64,000 bases of DNA from Pseudomonas chlororaphis subsp. piscium (GCF_003850345.1 NZ_CP027707.1:3100001-3164000), one strand, 5' to 3'; shown: positions 49,658 through 59,165, counted from the first letter of the stretch. Program-made: numbers and translations. The notes: generated by a model from the sequence alone, not told the origin.

Positions 49658-50596
49658 CTAGGGTCCAATGATCCTGGCAGTCATTTCCATGTGCGCTGAT
49701 GTACCAGGTTCTCCTTCGAGCGCTTGTTGCGGCGGGGCCGCCGGGCCTACGCGTAACAGGCGACAGGTCATCCACCAGCAAAGAGCAACGAAGAAGTTGT
49801 AGGGGAAGAGCACCAACCAAAGAGGCATCAGCCACCATTTCTTGCCCTGCTTTTCCCCCGGTTCTCCCGTGCGCCAAGGCACATAATGACGAAATGCCTG
49901 ACGGGGTGTCAGGCAGATAGCGTTATGGGGCGCATACCACCAGTGGGGCTCTTGAGGAACGGGCAGCTTATCCGGACCATGGGCCATGAACTGACGAATG
50001 TACTCCCACACCTGAGCAACGAAGATCGGCCGAGGATCGCTGGGTTCATTGCTGTCTATGCAGATGCTATAGGTGGGCGCCCAGGATTTGGCGATCTGTT
50101 TGGCTTGCAGGCTGTCTTGTTGGGTACCGAATGCATTCAGGACCAAAGAAGTAGTGGTACTGAACGACCGGCCGGAAAACTCGGTTCGACCCGTTACTCC
50201 GGCTTTGACATGAGCCCAGTCACCGACCAGCAGGGTCTTGCCCTTGAGGTAGTAGATTTTCTGGGTGTGGCGATTGAAATAGAAGTTCGATTGACTCCTG
50301 ATCAAGTGGATTCGGTAAAAAAGGAACAACGAAATTCCCAGCGGCAAGAGCAGGGGAATGAATAGAACCCAGGCTTCATCGGATGGTGTGTCATTGATAA
50401 CGGCACAGAACATCCATAACCACAGCAGTAGAGTGATGACTATCGTGGCAGAGAACATCTTTGCCATGAAGGCTGAATCCGCAGGCATGGGATTGCGCAG
50501 GCACAAGACATTTTTTCCCATGGAAATGTACTGATCACCGATAGAGGGTGTCGCTTCTGCCTTGTCTGCCGGTGTCCACGTCCAACTGATGGTCAT
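49658..50596 (-). CDS. DUF6708-like membrane protein next to PAAR
   Basis: 312 residues. MTISWTWTPADKAEATPSIG opens a soluble N-terminus, two closely spaced membrane spans follow (about 46-67 and 75-98), then a cytoplasmic domain with SNFYFNRHTQKIYYLKGKTL and the WAHVKAGVTGRTEFSGRSF region, and a last hydrophobic segment near 255-280 (WWLMPLWLVLFPYNFFVALC). I place it in DUF6708, a family found around PAAR/Rhs effector genes, with moderate certainty. It could be an immunity or effector-loading factor. GGAGATACAC precedes the ATG, 10 bases after the stop of an upstream remnant. GC is lower than the core. Confidence 0.7.
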   Translation of the reverse strand: MTISWTWTPADKAEATPSIGDQYISMGKNVLCLRNPMPADSAFMAKMFSATIVITLLLWLWMFCAVINDTPSDEAWVLFIPLLLPLGISLFLFYRIHLIRSQSNFYFNRHTQKIYYLKGKTLLVGDWAHVKAGVTGRTEFSGRSFSTTTSLVLNAFGTQQDSLQAKQIAKSWAPTYSICIDSNEPSDPRPIFVAQVWEYIRQFMAHGPDKLPVPQEPHWWYAPHNAICLTPRQAFRHYVPWRTGEPGEKQGKKWWLMPLWLVLFPYNFFVALCWWMTCRLLRVGPAAPPQQALEGEPGTSAHMEMTARIIGP

Positions 50597-50606
50597 GTGT
50601 ATCTCC

Positions 50607-50732
50607 TTAGTCGATCAGCTCAAACTTCGCAGTCGCGACGGCGGTTTCATCCCAGCCTTGGTTGGGTTTGTAGCTGACCTCGAGAGAGGTTCTGTCGCTA
50701 TCAGTTGCGCCTATGTGTGGATCTGCTGTGGG
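50607..50732 (-). pseudogene. 3' remnant of a third gene in the PAAR locus
   Basis: The frame ending in TAA at 50607-50609 reads ATDSDRTSLEVSYKPNQGWD then ETAVATAKFELID, a natural-looking C-terminus whose stop lies 10 bases before the DUF6708-like start, as in an operon. Upstream, beyond about 50730, it runs into the 3' end of the LysR gene and loses sense, so the rest of the gene has been lost by rearrangement. The family of the lost gene is unknown; an effector, VgrG or immunity gene would fit the context. Confidence 0.55.
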
Positions 50733-50737
50733 TTTTT

Positions 50738-51634
50738 TCAGCGGCCGCCCAATACCAGGCGTTCGCTGAGAAAGTCGACGAACACTCGCAGTTTCGGCAG
50801 CAGATGTCGACTGCCGGGCCAGAGCACCGAGAACTTGCCGCTGTCGATCTGATAGTCGTCCAGCACCGACACCAGCGAGCCGTCGGCCAGCGCCGTGCGC
50901 ACCACGAAATCCGGAACGAAGGCGAGGCCCAGGCCCTGGGTAGCGGCGAAGATCAGCGACTCGAGGTTGTTGCTGGTCAAGGCGCTGCGCAGCACCAGCG
51001 GCGGCGCATCGTCGGGCAGGCGAAACTTCCACTCCTGCAACTGCGGGGTACCGGGAAACTTGTAGCGCAGGCAGGCATGCCGCTCCAGGTCCCGCGGGCA
51101 CTCGGGCACGCCATGGCGGGCGAAGTAGTGAGGGGCGCTGACCAGCACGAAACGGAACGGCCCCAGGGTGCGGGATTTGAGCTGGGAGTCCGCCAGCTCG
51201 CCGCTGCGGATCACCGCGTCGACGCCTTCGGCGATCACGTCGATCAGCCGGTCGTTGAAGTCCAGGTCCAACTCGATGTCCGGGTAGCGTTCGGCGAACT
51301 CCGGGAGGATCGGCAACAGCATGCGATAGCCGATGGCGGGCAGGCTGACCCGCAGCTTGCCGCGGGGCTTGTCGCTGATGCGCGCCAGCTCGGCCTCGGC
51401 GTCTTCCACCTCGCTGACTATGCGCTGGCAGCGTTCGAAGAACAGCGTGCCTTCGTCGGTCAGGCTGATGCGCCGGGTGCTGCGATTGAGCAGGCGCACG
51501 CCGAGCCGTTCTTCCAGGCGGGCCAGGCTCTTGCCCACCGCCGAGGCGGAGAGGCCCAGGCGTTCCGCCGCGCCGACAAAACTGCCAGCCTCTACCGTGC
51601 GCACAAAGGCCAGCATGCCACTGAGGTTGTCCAT
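50738..51634 (-). CDS. LysR-family transcriptional regulator
   Basis: 298 residues: MDNLSGMLAFVRTVEAGSFV, HTH ERLGLSASAVGKSLARLEER, wing LLNRSTRRISLTDEG, then the effector-binding domain from GKLRVSLPAIGYRMLLPILP. It belongs to the CrgA-like group. It is divergent from an MFS exporter gene with 113 bases between and is its probable regulator. The PAAR insert ends directly at its 3' side. Confidence 0.92.
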   Translation of the reverse strand: MDNLSGMLAFVRTVEAGSFVGAAERLGLSASAVGKSLARLEERLGVRLLNRSTRRISLTDEGTLFFERCQRIVSEVEDAEAELARISDKPRGKLRVSLPAIGYRMLLPILPEFAERYPDIELDLDFNDRLIDVIAEGVDAVIRSGELADSQLKSRTLGPFRFVLVSAPHYFARHGVPECPRDLERHACLRYKFPGTPQLQEWKFRLPDDAPPLVLRSALTSNNLESLIFAATQGLGLAFVPDFVVRTALADGSLVSVLDDYQIDSGKFSVLWPGSRHLLPKLRVFVDFLSERLVLGGR

Positions 51635-51747
51635 GGGGATCTCGATTGGAGCCTTTATGTCCGTAAAGAACGGACTTCAGCCCTGTTTGTGGGTGATTGC
51701 GGCGAATCTACCATTGATCGCCCTGCAACGTTCCCCCTGAGGTACCA

Positions 51748-53271
51748 ATGAATTCGCCAATCGATGTGCCTGCTGCCCTCGATCACACCGTCGCCGGCGG
51801 TTCTTCCTACGCGGTACTGGCCGCGGTGTGCCTGGCGGCGCTGATCCTGCCGCTGACCTTCGTCGGCGTGGCCGTGGCGACCCCGGCCATCGGCCGCGAG
51901 TTGGGCGGTGGCCCCCTGGCCCTGAGCTGGATCACCAATGCCTTCATGCTGAGTTTTGGCAGCGTGCTGATGGCCGCCGGCACCCTGGCCGACGAGTACG
52001 GGCGCAAGCGTGTGTTCAGCCTGGGCGTCGGCCTGTTCGCCCTGACGTCGCTGGCCCTGGCCTTTGCGCCTTCGGTGCTCTGGCTCGACCTGTTGCGGGC
52101 CGTGCAAGGGCTGGCCGGCGCGGCGGCGCTGGCGGGCGGCTCGGCGGCCCTGGCCCAAGAGTTTGAAGGCCCGGCGCGGACCCGCGCCTTCAGCCTGCTG
52201 GGCACCACCTTCGGCGTCGGCCTGGCATTCGGGCCGATCCTCGCCGGGGTGCTGATCGAAGCCTACGGCTGGCGCTCGATCTTCGTCTCCGGGACCTTGA
52301 TCGGCGGCCTGTCGCTGCTGTTTGGCGTGCCGCGTATGCAGGAGTCCCGCGACCCGGACGCGGCGGGTGTCGACTGGCCCGGCACCTTGAGTTTCACCGC
52401 GGCGCTGGTGGCGCTGACCTGGGGCATTTTGCAGGCGCCGCAAAGCGGCTGGAGCAGCCCGCTGGTCTGGGGCTTGTTGCTGGTGGCGCTGCTGGCCTTG
52501 CTGCTGTTCATAGTCATAGAGTTGCGGGTCAAGCGTCCGATGCTCGACCTGTCGCTGTTTCGCTACCCGCGGTTTGTCGGCGTGCAGTTGCTGCCGATCG
52601 CCACCTGCTATTGCTTCGTGGTGTTGCTGATCCTGCTGCCGATCCGCTTTATCGGCGTGGAAGGCTACAGCGAGATCGATGCCGGGCTGATGATGATCGC
52701 CTTGTCCGCACCTATGGTGGTGGTGCCGTTGCTGGCGGCGTGGCTGACCCGCTGGTTCGGCGCCGGGACCCTGTCCAGCGTCGGCCTGGTGATCGCCGCG
52801 CTCGGGCTCTACCTGCTCAGCCGGATCGCCCCGGGGCAGGCGTCGGCGGCCAATGTCTTGCCCATGTTGTTGATCGGTTTTGGTGCCGGTTTGCCCTGGG
52901 GCTTGATGGACGGGCTGTCGGTCAGTGTGGTGCCCAAGGAGCGGGCGGGGATGGCCACCGGCATCTTCAGTACCACCCGGGTGGCGGGCGAGGGCATTGC
53001 CCTGGCCCTGGTGGTGGCCCTGCTGGCCGGCTTGCTGCAACTGTCCATGGCTGCGGCGCTGCCGGAGCATCCGCAGCTGCCGCTGGCCGCCCAGCAGTTG
53101 GCCAGCGGCAACCTGCAGGCCAGCGCGGCGTTGTTGCCCGAGCTGGGCCGGGAGCTGTTGCTCGGGCTCTACGCCAAGGCCTTCACCTGGCTGCTGTATG
53201 CGCTGATCGCCATCACCCTGGTCGCGGCGCTGGTGGTGCGGCTGATGCTGCATGAACCGCGCCGGGGTTGA
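51748..53271 (+). CDS. MFS transporter, DHA2 (14-span) drug:proton antiporter type
   Basis: 507 residues with about 14 membrane segments. The DHA2 signatures are visible: motif A-like GTLADEYGRKRVFSLGVGLF, motif B RAVQGLAGAAALAG, and motif C LGTTFGVGLAFGPILAGVL. It probably exports a toxic compound or own metabolite across the inner membrane. No membrane-fusion protein is adjacent. GAGG lies 8 bases before the ATG. LysR regulator divergent. Confidence 0.92.
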   Translation: MNSPIDVPAALDHTVAGGSSYAVLAAVCLAALILPLTFVGVAVATPAIGRELGGGPLALSWITNAFMLSFGSVLMAAGTLADEYGRKRVFSLGVGLFALTSLALAFAPSVLWLDLLRAVQGLAGAAALAGGSAALAQEFEGPARTRAFSLLGTTFGVGLAFGPILAGVLIEAYGWRSIFVSGTLIGGLSLLFGVPRMQESRDPDAAGVDWPGTLSFTAALVALTWGILQAPQSGWSSPLVWGLLLVALLALLLFIVIELRVKRPMLDLSLFRYPRFVGVQLLPIATCYCFVVLLILLPIRFIGVEGYSEIDAGLMMIALSAPMVVVPLLAAWLTRWFGAGTLSSVGLVIAALGLYLLSRIAPGQASAANVLPMLLIGFGAGLPWGLMDGLSVSVVPKERAGMATGIFSTTRVAGEGIALALVVALLAGLLQLSMAAALPEHPQLPLAAQQLASGNLQASAALLPELGRELLLGLYAKAFTWLLYALIAITLVAALVVRLMLHEPRRG

Positions 53272-53277
53272 GGGTGT

Positions 53278-54531
53278 TCAGCGGAACTCGAAGAACTCGT
53301 AGTGCAGGTTGCGTTCGGGAATCGCGTGTTCGCGCATCAACGCCTTGACCCGGGCGAGCAAACCCTTGGGCCCGCAGAAACTGATCTGGATCTGTTGCGG
53401 ATCGGTTTCGCTGGCCAGCCGTTTCAGGGTTTCCCCCAGGCGGTCGGCGCCGTCGGTGTGGCCGATGAAATCCACCCCGCGTTCCTCGGCCAGGCCCTGC
53501 AAGGTTTCGATGCTGGGGAAGGCTCGTGACGGGTTGCAGCAGTACACCAGGGTCGCCTGGTCGAAGCGCCCGGCGGCGGCATCCTGCAGCCAGGAGATAA
53601 AGGGCGAGATACCCACGCCACCGCCGATCCAGATCTCCCGGCCGGCATCGAGCCGGCGCTTGAAGCGGCCATAGGGTGCGTATAGGTCGGCGAGCATGCC
53701 GACCTTGACCTGCTGGCGCAGCTTCTGGGTGTAGTCGCCCAGGGCGCGGATCACGAACTCGATGCGCCCGTCGCTGGCGTGGGCGCTGGCGATAGTGAAG
53801 GGGTGCGGCTCGCGCAGGCCTTTCTCGCGCATGGCGAGAAAGGCGAACTGCCCGGCCTTGAAGGCGAAACCGCGGTGCAGTGGGGTCAGTTCCAGGTGCA
53901 GGGAGTTTTTCTCCAGGGTCACCGCGCTGACCCGGTATTCGCCGGCCTTGGCCAGCAGCGGATAGAGCAGCAGCTTGTACAGGGCGCCGAGCAGGCCCAG
54001 GCCGCAGAGTGCGGTGAGCCAGATGCCCGAGGGGGTATCCAGGGCAATCGGCGACTTGAAGCTCAGCCAGTGCAGGATGACGATCGCGAACAGCGGCCCG
54101 GACAGCTTGTGCCACCAGCGCCACTGGCCGTAGGGAATGTTGCGGTTCAGCGCCAGCAGCACGATCAGGCCGAGAGCCACGTAACTCAGCTGCCGCACCA
54201 TGCGCGTCCAGTACTTGGACAGCTCGATGATCGGCACGCTTTGCCAGAGATCCAGGTTGGCCTTGAACACCAGGTGATAGCTGGCGAAGACCAGCGCCCA
54301 GATGCCCAGCCACTTGTGGGTTTCATAGACCCGGTCGAGGCCGCCGAACAGCCGCTCGACCCAGCGCCAGCGGCTGGCCAGCAGGCAGGACAGGGCCATA
54401 TAGGCCAGCGCCGTGGCGCCGAGGACCAGGCTCAGGGTGGCGGAGGTCAGCCAGGTATCGCTGGGGATTTCCAGCAGCAGGGTGAGGGTGGTGATCAGCA
54501 GGACGCCGACCACCGAATACCAGGTTTTCAA
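53278..54531 (-). CDS. Ferric-reductase-like membrane flavoprotein
   Basis: 417 residues. The N-terminal half has a ferric reductase-like transmembrane domain with haem-ligand histidines in ETHKWLGIWALVFASYHLVF and WRWWHKLSGPLFAIVILHWL. The C-terminal half is a ferredoxin-NADP reductase fold: REPHPFTIASAHAS binds FAD, WIGGGVGISPFISWL and FCGPKGLLARVKALM bind NAD(P)H. It may reduce ferric or other metal chelates or pass electrons to a quinone. GGAGG (54542-54546) is 8 bases before a TTG at 54529-54531 but only 1 base before a GTG at 54538-54540, so TTG is preferred (MKTWYSVVG). Confidence 0.87.
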   Translation of the reverse strand: MKTWYSVVGVLLITTLTLLLEIPSDTWLTSATLSLVLGATALAYMALSCLLASRWRWVERLFGGLDRVYETHKWLGIWALVFASYHLVFKANLDLWQSVPIIELSKYWTRMVRQLSYVALGLIVLLALNRNIPYGQWRWWHKLSGPLFAIVILHWLSFKSPIALDTPSGIWLTALCGLGLLGALYKLLLYPLLAKAGEYRVSAVTLEKNSLHLELTPLHRGFAFKAGQFAFLAMREKGLREPHPFTIASAHASDGRIEFVIRALGDYTQKLRQQVKVGMLADLYAPYGRFKRRLDAGREIWIGGGVGISPFISWLQDAAAGRFDQATLVYCCNPSRAFPSIETLQGLAEERGVDFIGHTDGADRLGETLKRLASETDPQQIQISFCGPKGLLARVKALMREHAIPERNLHYEFFEFR

Positions 54532-54672
54532 GGGGGACACCTCCAGAAAGATGGCGCCAGTGTCGGCGCATAGGATGGGTCGCGGGCTGCGGGCGGGTGC
54601 TGGCGCAGCCGGGGTGAGGGGCTATTTTACCGGCGCAGCGGCGAGCCCGGGCTGATCTGCATCAGCGCCTGC

Positions 54673-55560
54673 TCAGTGCGGCTGGGGCAAGGGGTTTTCC
54701 ACCAGCCAGGCCTGGGCGAAGTCCAGGTAGGCGCGGACGATGTTCGAGGGCGGGCGCTGGTCCGGGTAAAGCAGGTGCAGCTGTTGCTCCGGCATCGGCA
54801 GGCGGGGCAGCAGGGCCCGCAGACGACCGTCGCGCAGGGCTTCGGCGGCGAGAAAGGCCGGCAGCTCGGTGACCACCTTGGCGGTCAGCGCCAGCTGGCG
54901 CAGGTGCAGGTAATCGTTGGCGGCGAACAGCGGATTGGGGTTGTAGGACTGGTCGCCCAGTTGCCACTGTTCCCGGGCATCGGCATGGCGCGACCAGACG
55001 GCACAGGGAAAACCGCGAAGGTCGGCGGGGGTTTGCGGGGTGCCGAGGCGCTCCAGCAGCACCGGGCTGGCGACCAGCATATGGCGGTAGCTGCCGAGCA
55101 GGCGCGCCGGGCGATCCTCGTCGAACAGCGGCCCGGCGCGCAGGGCGACGTCGACCCCATCCTGCGCCAGGTCGCTTTCCCGCTCACTGGTGTAGACCGC
55201 GACCTGGACCTCGGGATGGCGCCGCTGGAACTCGGCCAGCAGCTTCCACCAGCTCTCGAACGCCGCAGGCACCGACACACTCAGGCGGCCCTGCAAGTGC
55301 ATTCGATCATTTCTGACAGCCTGTTCGCCCTCGGCCAGGGCTTCGATACCACGGCTGGCGTGCTCGTAGAGCTGGCTGCCGGCGGCGGTCAGCCGGGTGC
55401 CGCGGGCGGAGCGTTCCAGCAGTTGCACGTTGAGGCTGCGTTCCAGTTCACGGATGCCTCGGCGGATGGTGGCCAGCGGTAGTTGCAGCAGGTTGGCGGC
55501 GGACGAAATGCTGCCGCATTGGACCACGCTGACAAACATCCTGGCGGCGTTGAGATCCAT
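54673..55560 (-). CDS. LysR-family transcriptional regulator
   Basis: 295 residues: MDLNAARMFVSVVQCGSISS, HTH NLLQLPLATIRRGIRELERS, wing LLERSARGTRLTAAG, effector domain from GRLSVSVPAAFESWWKLLAE. CrgA-like group. It is divergent from the glutaminase gene with about 246 bases between; the target is not certain. Confidence 0.92.
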   Translation of the reverse strand: MDLNAARMFVSVVQCGSISSAANLLQLPLATIRRGIRELERSLNVQLLERSARGTRLTAAGSQLYEHASRGIEALAEGEQAVRNDRMHLQGRLSVSVPAAFESWWKLLAEFQRRHPEVQVAVYTSERESDLAQDGVDVALRAGPLFDEDRPARLLGSYRHMLVASPVLLERLGTPQTPADLRGFPCAVWSRHADAREQWQLGDQSYNPNPLFAANDYLHLRQLALTAKVVTELPAFLAAEALRDGRLRALLPRLPMPEQQLHLLYPDQRPPSNIVRAYLDFAQAWLVENPLPQPH

Positions 55561-55686
55561 GAGCGCTCCCTGTCGAATATAGGGGAAAGCCTATCAGCTG
55601 CGGCTCCGCCCGATCAAAAAAGCGCGGCCCGCGAGCGATTTTTATCGCCGGTTTTTCTCCCGCGCGGAGGGCTGTACGGGGGGCGG

Positions 55687-55716
55687 GTGAGGGCTGTGTG
55701 AGGGCCGTGTGAGGGA
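55687..55716. repeat. 11-base tandem repeat
   Basis: GTGAGGGCTGT (55687-55697), GTGAGGGCCGT (55698-55708) and a partial GTGAGGGA (55709-55716). It lies between the LysR and glutaminase starts and may be a regulatory site array or slippage product. Confidence 0.55.
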
Positions 55717-55806
55717 TAAGCACGACAACTGTGTTCTCGACCCGGCGGAGTGCGTCTAGCAGCGGTAGCTTCGCGGCGGTGCGAGGCACGAAGTGCGAGT
55801 CTGAAC

Positions 55807-56715
55807 ATGCAAGCGTTGTTGAACGAGATCCTCGACGAGGTCCGTCCCTTGATTGGCCAGGGCAAAGTGGCCAGCTACATTCCGGCGCTGGCCGATGTGC
55901 CGGCCAACCAGCTGGGGATTGCCGTGTATGGCAACGATGGCCAGGTGTTCAGCGCCGGCGACGCCGATACACCGTTCTCGGTGCAGAGCATTTCCAAGGT
56001 GTTCAGCCTGGTGCAGGCCATCGGCCATTCCGGCGAGGCGATCTGGCAGCGCCTGGGGCATGAACCCTCAGGGCAACCCTTCAACTCCCTGGTGCAACTG
56101 GAGTTCGAGCGTGGCCGTCCGCGCAACCCGTTCATCAACGCCGGGGCGCTGGTGATCTGCGATATCAACCAGTCGCGTTTCGCCGCGCCGGCGCTGTCCA
56201 TGCGCGATTTCGTGCGGCGCCTGTCCGGCAACATGCAGGTGCTGGTGGACGGCCGCGTCGCCGATTCGGAATACCAGTACCGCGCGCGCAACGCGGCGAT
56301 GGCCTACCTGATGCAGTCCTTCGGCAACTTCCACAACGACGTCGAGTCGGTACTGCGCAGCTACTTCAGCCACTGCGCGCTGCGCATGAGTTGCGTCGAC
56401 CTGGCGCGGGCCTTCTGCTTCCTGGCCAACGATGGCTTCTGCAAGCACAGCGGCGAGCAGATCCTCACGGCGCGCCAGACCCAGCAAGTCAACTCGATCA
56501 TGGCCACCAGCGGCCTGTACGACGAAGCTGGCAATTTCGCCTACCGCGTCGGTCTGCCGGGCAAGAGCGGCGTGGGCGGCGGTATTGTCGCGGTGGTGCC
56601 GGGGCAGTTCACGGTGTGCGTGTGGTCACCGGAATTGAACGCGGCGGGCAACTCCCTGGTGGGGATGGCGGCTCTGGAATTGCTGAGCCAGCGCATTGGC
56701 TGGTCGGTGTTCTAG
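55807..56715 (+). CDS. glsA: Glutaminase
   Basis: 302 residues of the beta-lactamase-fold glutaminase family, hydrolysing glutamine to glutamate and ammonia. The catalytic Ser-x-x-Lys is S61-I-S-K64 in [11 protein letters not shown]; other motifs are [34 protein letters not shown] and the C-terminal [16 protein letters not shown]. No signal peptide, so cytoplasmic. The start at 55807 has only a weak ribosome site (GCGAG); the frame continues upstream to 55750 without a better one. Confidence 0.94.
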   Translation: MQALLNEILDEVRPLIGQGKVASYIPALADVPANQLGIAVYGNDGQVFSAGDADTPFSVQSISKVFSLVQAIGHSGEAIWQRLGHEPSGQPFNSLVQLEFERGRPRNPFINAGALVICDINQSRFAAPALSMRDFVRRLSGNMQVLVDGRVADSEYQYRARNAAMAYLMQSFGNFHNDVESVLRSYFSHCALRMSCVDLARAFCFLANDGFCKHSGEQILTARQTQQVNSIMATSGLYDEAGNFAYRVGLPGKSGVGGGIVAVVPGQFTVCVWSPELNAAGNSLVGMAALELLSQRIGWSVF

Positions 56716-56782
56716 GGGAGGGAGAATGGCAGCCGGTCGCAGGCTGCGCCAGCGGCTACAGGGCCGCTGGCGAGCCTGTCGA

Positions 56783-57256
56783 TTACCAGGTGAAGTTGGC
56801 GGTCTTCGGCAGGCTCAGCTGACCTTTGTCGACGAAACGCATAGTGCCGAACGGGCCGCCGGCGAGCTTGCCGCGCAGCACGTAGGGCAGGTCGTCGAGG
56901 TTTTGCGTCTGGCTCAGGCCTAGGGTCTGGCGCAGTACGGCGAAGGCCGAAACGCTGACCGGCACCACCAGCACGCCCTCGGAGAAACGCGCGATGCTGC
57001 CGGTCTGGTTACTGACCCCGGTGGCCAGCGGTTGGCCGTTGACTTCCAGGTCCAGGGCCACGCCGTTGTAGTTGATCGTGGTTTCGTTGGGGTTCTGCAG
57101 GCGCAGCTTGACGGCGAAGCGCACTTCCAGGTCCTGGCTGGGCAGCGGCTCGATACCGACCACATTGATGTGCAACTGATCGCGCTGGGGAAACAGGGCG
57201 CAGGCGCTCAGGCTGAGCAACAGCACGGAAAGGGTGAGGCCGAGGAGTCTGCGCAT
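56783..57256 (-). CDS. LEA14/WHy-domain lipoprotein
   Basis: 157 residues. MRRLLGLTLSVLLLSLSAC is a lipoprotein signal with Cys19. The rest is a WHy/LEA type-2 domain: GIEPLPSQDLEVRFAVKLRL, QNPNETTINYNGVALDLEVN, GQPLATGVSNQ. These domains are linked to desiccation and cold tolerance. The start at 57256 gives the proper signal; the frame is open further without coding appearance. It converges with glsA. Confidence 0.88.
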   Translation of the reverse strand: MRRLLGLTLSVLLLSLSACALFPQRDQLHINVVGIEPLPSQDLEVRFAVKLRLQNPNETTINYNGVALDLEVNGQPLATGVSNQTGSIARFSEGVLVVPVSVSAFAVLRQTLGLSQTQNLDDLPYVLRGKLAGGPFGTMRFVDKGQLSLPKTANFTW

Positions 57257-57348
57257 TGGAAGCTCTCTGCAAAGAAAGAAGGCAGTGTTGAATCTATCGC
57301 GCCCGGGTCTGCACCACAAACCGAAGGTTGCTTGAGGGGGCGCCATCT

Positions 57349-57464
57349 TCTGTAGGAGCCAGGCTTGCCGGCGATAAGGCCGGCAGGGCTGGCATCGGGC
57401 TTGAGGCCGGGCGTCTGGTGGTGTTGCCACTGACGCCATCGCGAGCAAGCTTCGCTCCTACAGA
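57349..57464. repeat. REP-type inverted pair
   Basis: TCTGTAGGAGCCAGGCTTGC at 57349-57368 (to CGGCGAT at 57375) and the inverse ATCGCGAGCAAGCTTCGCTC at 57438-57457 (to CTACAGA at 57464). It fills much of the gap between the lipoprotein start and the permease stop. Confidence 0.8.
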
Positions 57465-57514
57465 AGACGCAGTGCCTACGGGTGTCGACCGACTGCTCTT
57501 ACAGACGCCAGTGG

Positions 57515-58954
57515 TCAGGCGTTGGCTTTGGCGCTCACATCCGGGTCCTGCATGACCTTGAGGGTAGCCGCTTCTGGATCGAACTCATCTTCTTCCAGCT
57601 CGATGAACTCCTCCGGCAGGAAGATGTTCAGCAGGATCGCGCACATCGCGCCCACGGTGATTGGCGATTCGAAGATGTTGTGCAGCGCCTTGGGCAGTTC
57701 GCGCAGGACTTCCGGCACCGCCGCCACCCCCAGGCCCATGCCTAGGGAAATGGCCACGATCAGCACGTTGCGTCGATGCAGCCCGGCTTCGGCGAGGATC
57801 TTGATCCCGGCCACGGCCACGGTGCCGAACATGATCAGGGTGGCGCCGCCCAGCACCGGCTTGGGCATCAGCTGCAGCACCGCGCCGATCACCGGGAACA
57901 GCCCCAGTAGCACCAGCAGCCCGGCGATGAAGTACGCCACGTAGCGGCTGGCCACGCCGGTCAGCTGAATCACTCCGTTGTTCTGGGCGAAGGTGACCAT
58001 CGGCAGGCTGTTGAACACCGCCGCCACCATCGAGTTGAAACCGTCGGCCAGCAGGCCTGACTTGATGCGCTTGATGTACAGCGGGCCCTTGACCGGCTGT
58101 TGGGAAATCATCGAGTTGGCGGTCAGGTCGCCGGCTGCTTCCAGGGGCGAGATCAGGAAAATCACCGCCAGCGGAATGAAGGCGATCAGGTCGAAGGAGA
58201 AGCCGTACTTGAACGGCACCGGTACGCTGACCATCGGCACTTCCGGCATCGTCGCCAGGTCGACCCGGCCCAGCAGCCAGGCGACGACGAAGCCCAGGGT
58301 CAGGCCGATGACGATCGAGCCCAGGCGCAGCATCGGATGACTGAAGCGGTTGAGCACCACTATGGTCAGCAGCACCAGGGCGGCCAGGCCCAGGTTGCTG
58401 GCGGCGCCCAGGTCCGGCGCGCCGAAGCCGCCGGCCATGTCGGTGACCGCCACCTTGATCAGCGACAGGCCCATCAGGGTGATGATGGTGCCGGTGACCA
58501 CCGGGGTGATCAGCTTGCGCAGCTTGCCGATGAACTGGCTGAGGAACATCTCGATAAAGGCTGCGCAGAAGCAGATGCCGAAGATGGTCGAGAGGATTTC
58601 CTCGTTGCTGCCGCCACGGCCCTTGACCATCAGCCCGGCGCTGAGCAGCACGCTGATAAAGGAAAAGCTGGTGCCCTGCACGCACAGCAGCCCGGAGCCG
58701 ATCGGCCCCAGGCGCCGGGCCTGGACGAAGGTGCCCAGGCCCGAGACGAACAGCGCCATGCTGATCAGGTAGGGCGTTTCGTTCTGCAGGCCCAGCACGC
58801 CACCGAAGATCAGGGTCGGGGAGATGATGCCGACAAAACTTGCCAGCACATGTTGCAGCGCGGCAAAGATCGCCGCGCTGAAGTGCGGGCGGTCCTCCAG
58901 GCCATAGATCAGGTCGGACTTGTAGCGCGGCGTGGAGCGATCAGGTGCGGTCAT
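57515..58954 (-). CDS. Nucleobase:cation symporter-2 (uracil/xanthine permease)
   Basis: 479 residues, about 14 membrane segments. LQHVLASFVGIISPTLIFGG near the N-terminus has the Q-H motif of the NCS2 family; FSFDLIAFIPLAVIFLISPLEAAGDLTANS carries the essential Glu/Asp segment, and NNGVIQLTGVASRYVAYF is the NCS2 signature region. The order of residues resembles xanthine/urate rather than uracil carriers, but the substrate is not certain. Start chosen at 58954 (MTAPDRSTPRY) as the conserved N-terminus; an ATG at 58990 is possible. Confidence 0.9.
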   Translation of the reverse strand: MTAPDRSTPRYKSDLIYGLEDRPHFSAAIFAALQHVLASFVGIISPTLIFGGVLGLQNETPYLISMALFVSGLGTFVQARRLGPIGSGLLCVQGTSFSFISVLLSAGLMVKGRGGSNEEILSTIFGICFCAAFIEMFLSQFIGKLRKLITPVVTGTIITLMGLSLIKVAVTDMAGGFGAPDLGAASNLGLAALVLLTIVVLNRFSHPMLRLGSIVIGLTLGFVVAWLLGRVDLATMPEVPMVSVPVPFKYGFSFDLIAFIPLAVIFLISPLEAAGDLTANSMISQQPVKGPLYIKRIKSGLLADGFNSMVAAVFNSLPMVTFAQNNGVIQLTGVASRYVAYFIAGLLVLLGLFPVIGAVLQLMPKPVLGGATLIMFGTVAVAGIKILAEAGLHRRNVLIVAISLGMGLGVAAVPEVLRELPKALHNIFESPITVGAMCAILLNIFLPEEFIELEEDEFDPEAATLKVMQDPDVSAKANA

Positions 58955-59165
58955 GGGAAAAAGCCTGCCAATGACGTGTCGATAGGGCATGAAACACGTG
59001 GAGAAAAGGGGCGCGACACGGGATGTCGGAGGACGTAAGGCAAAATCTGCGGACCCGGTCAGAAAAATGGAGGCGCAGGATGCCAGAAAGGTGGCCGGGT
59101 CAGAAGAGCAAAGCGCATTGCCGACTGAAACTTCAATCGGCGGCAGCGGCTAGAGGATCCGGCGC

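Noticed and set aside
51655..53253. Minus-strand frame of 532 codons, Gln/His/Arg-rich
   Set aside because: Antisense to the MFS transporter gene with 14 clear membrane segments.
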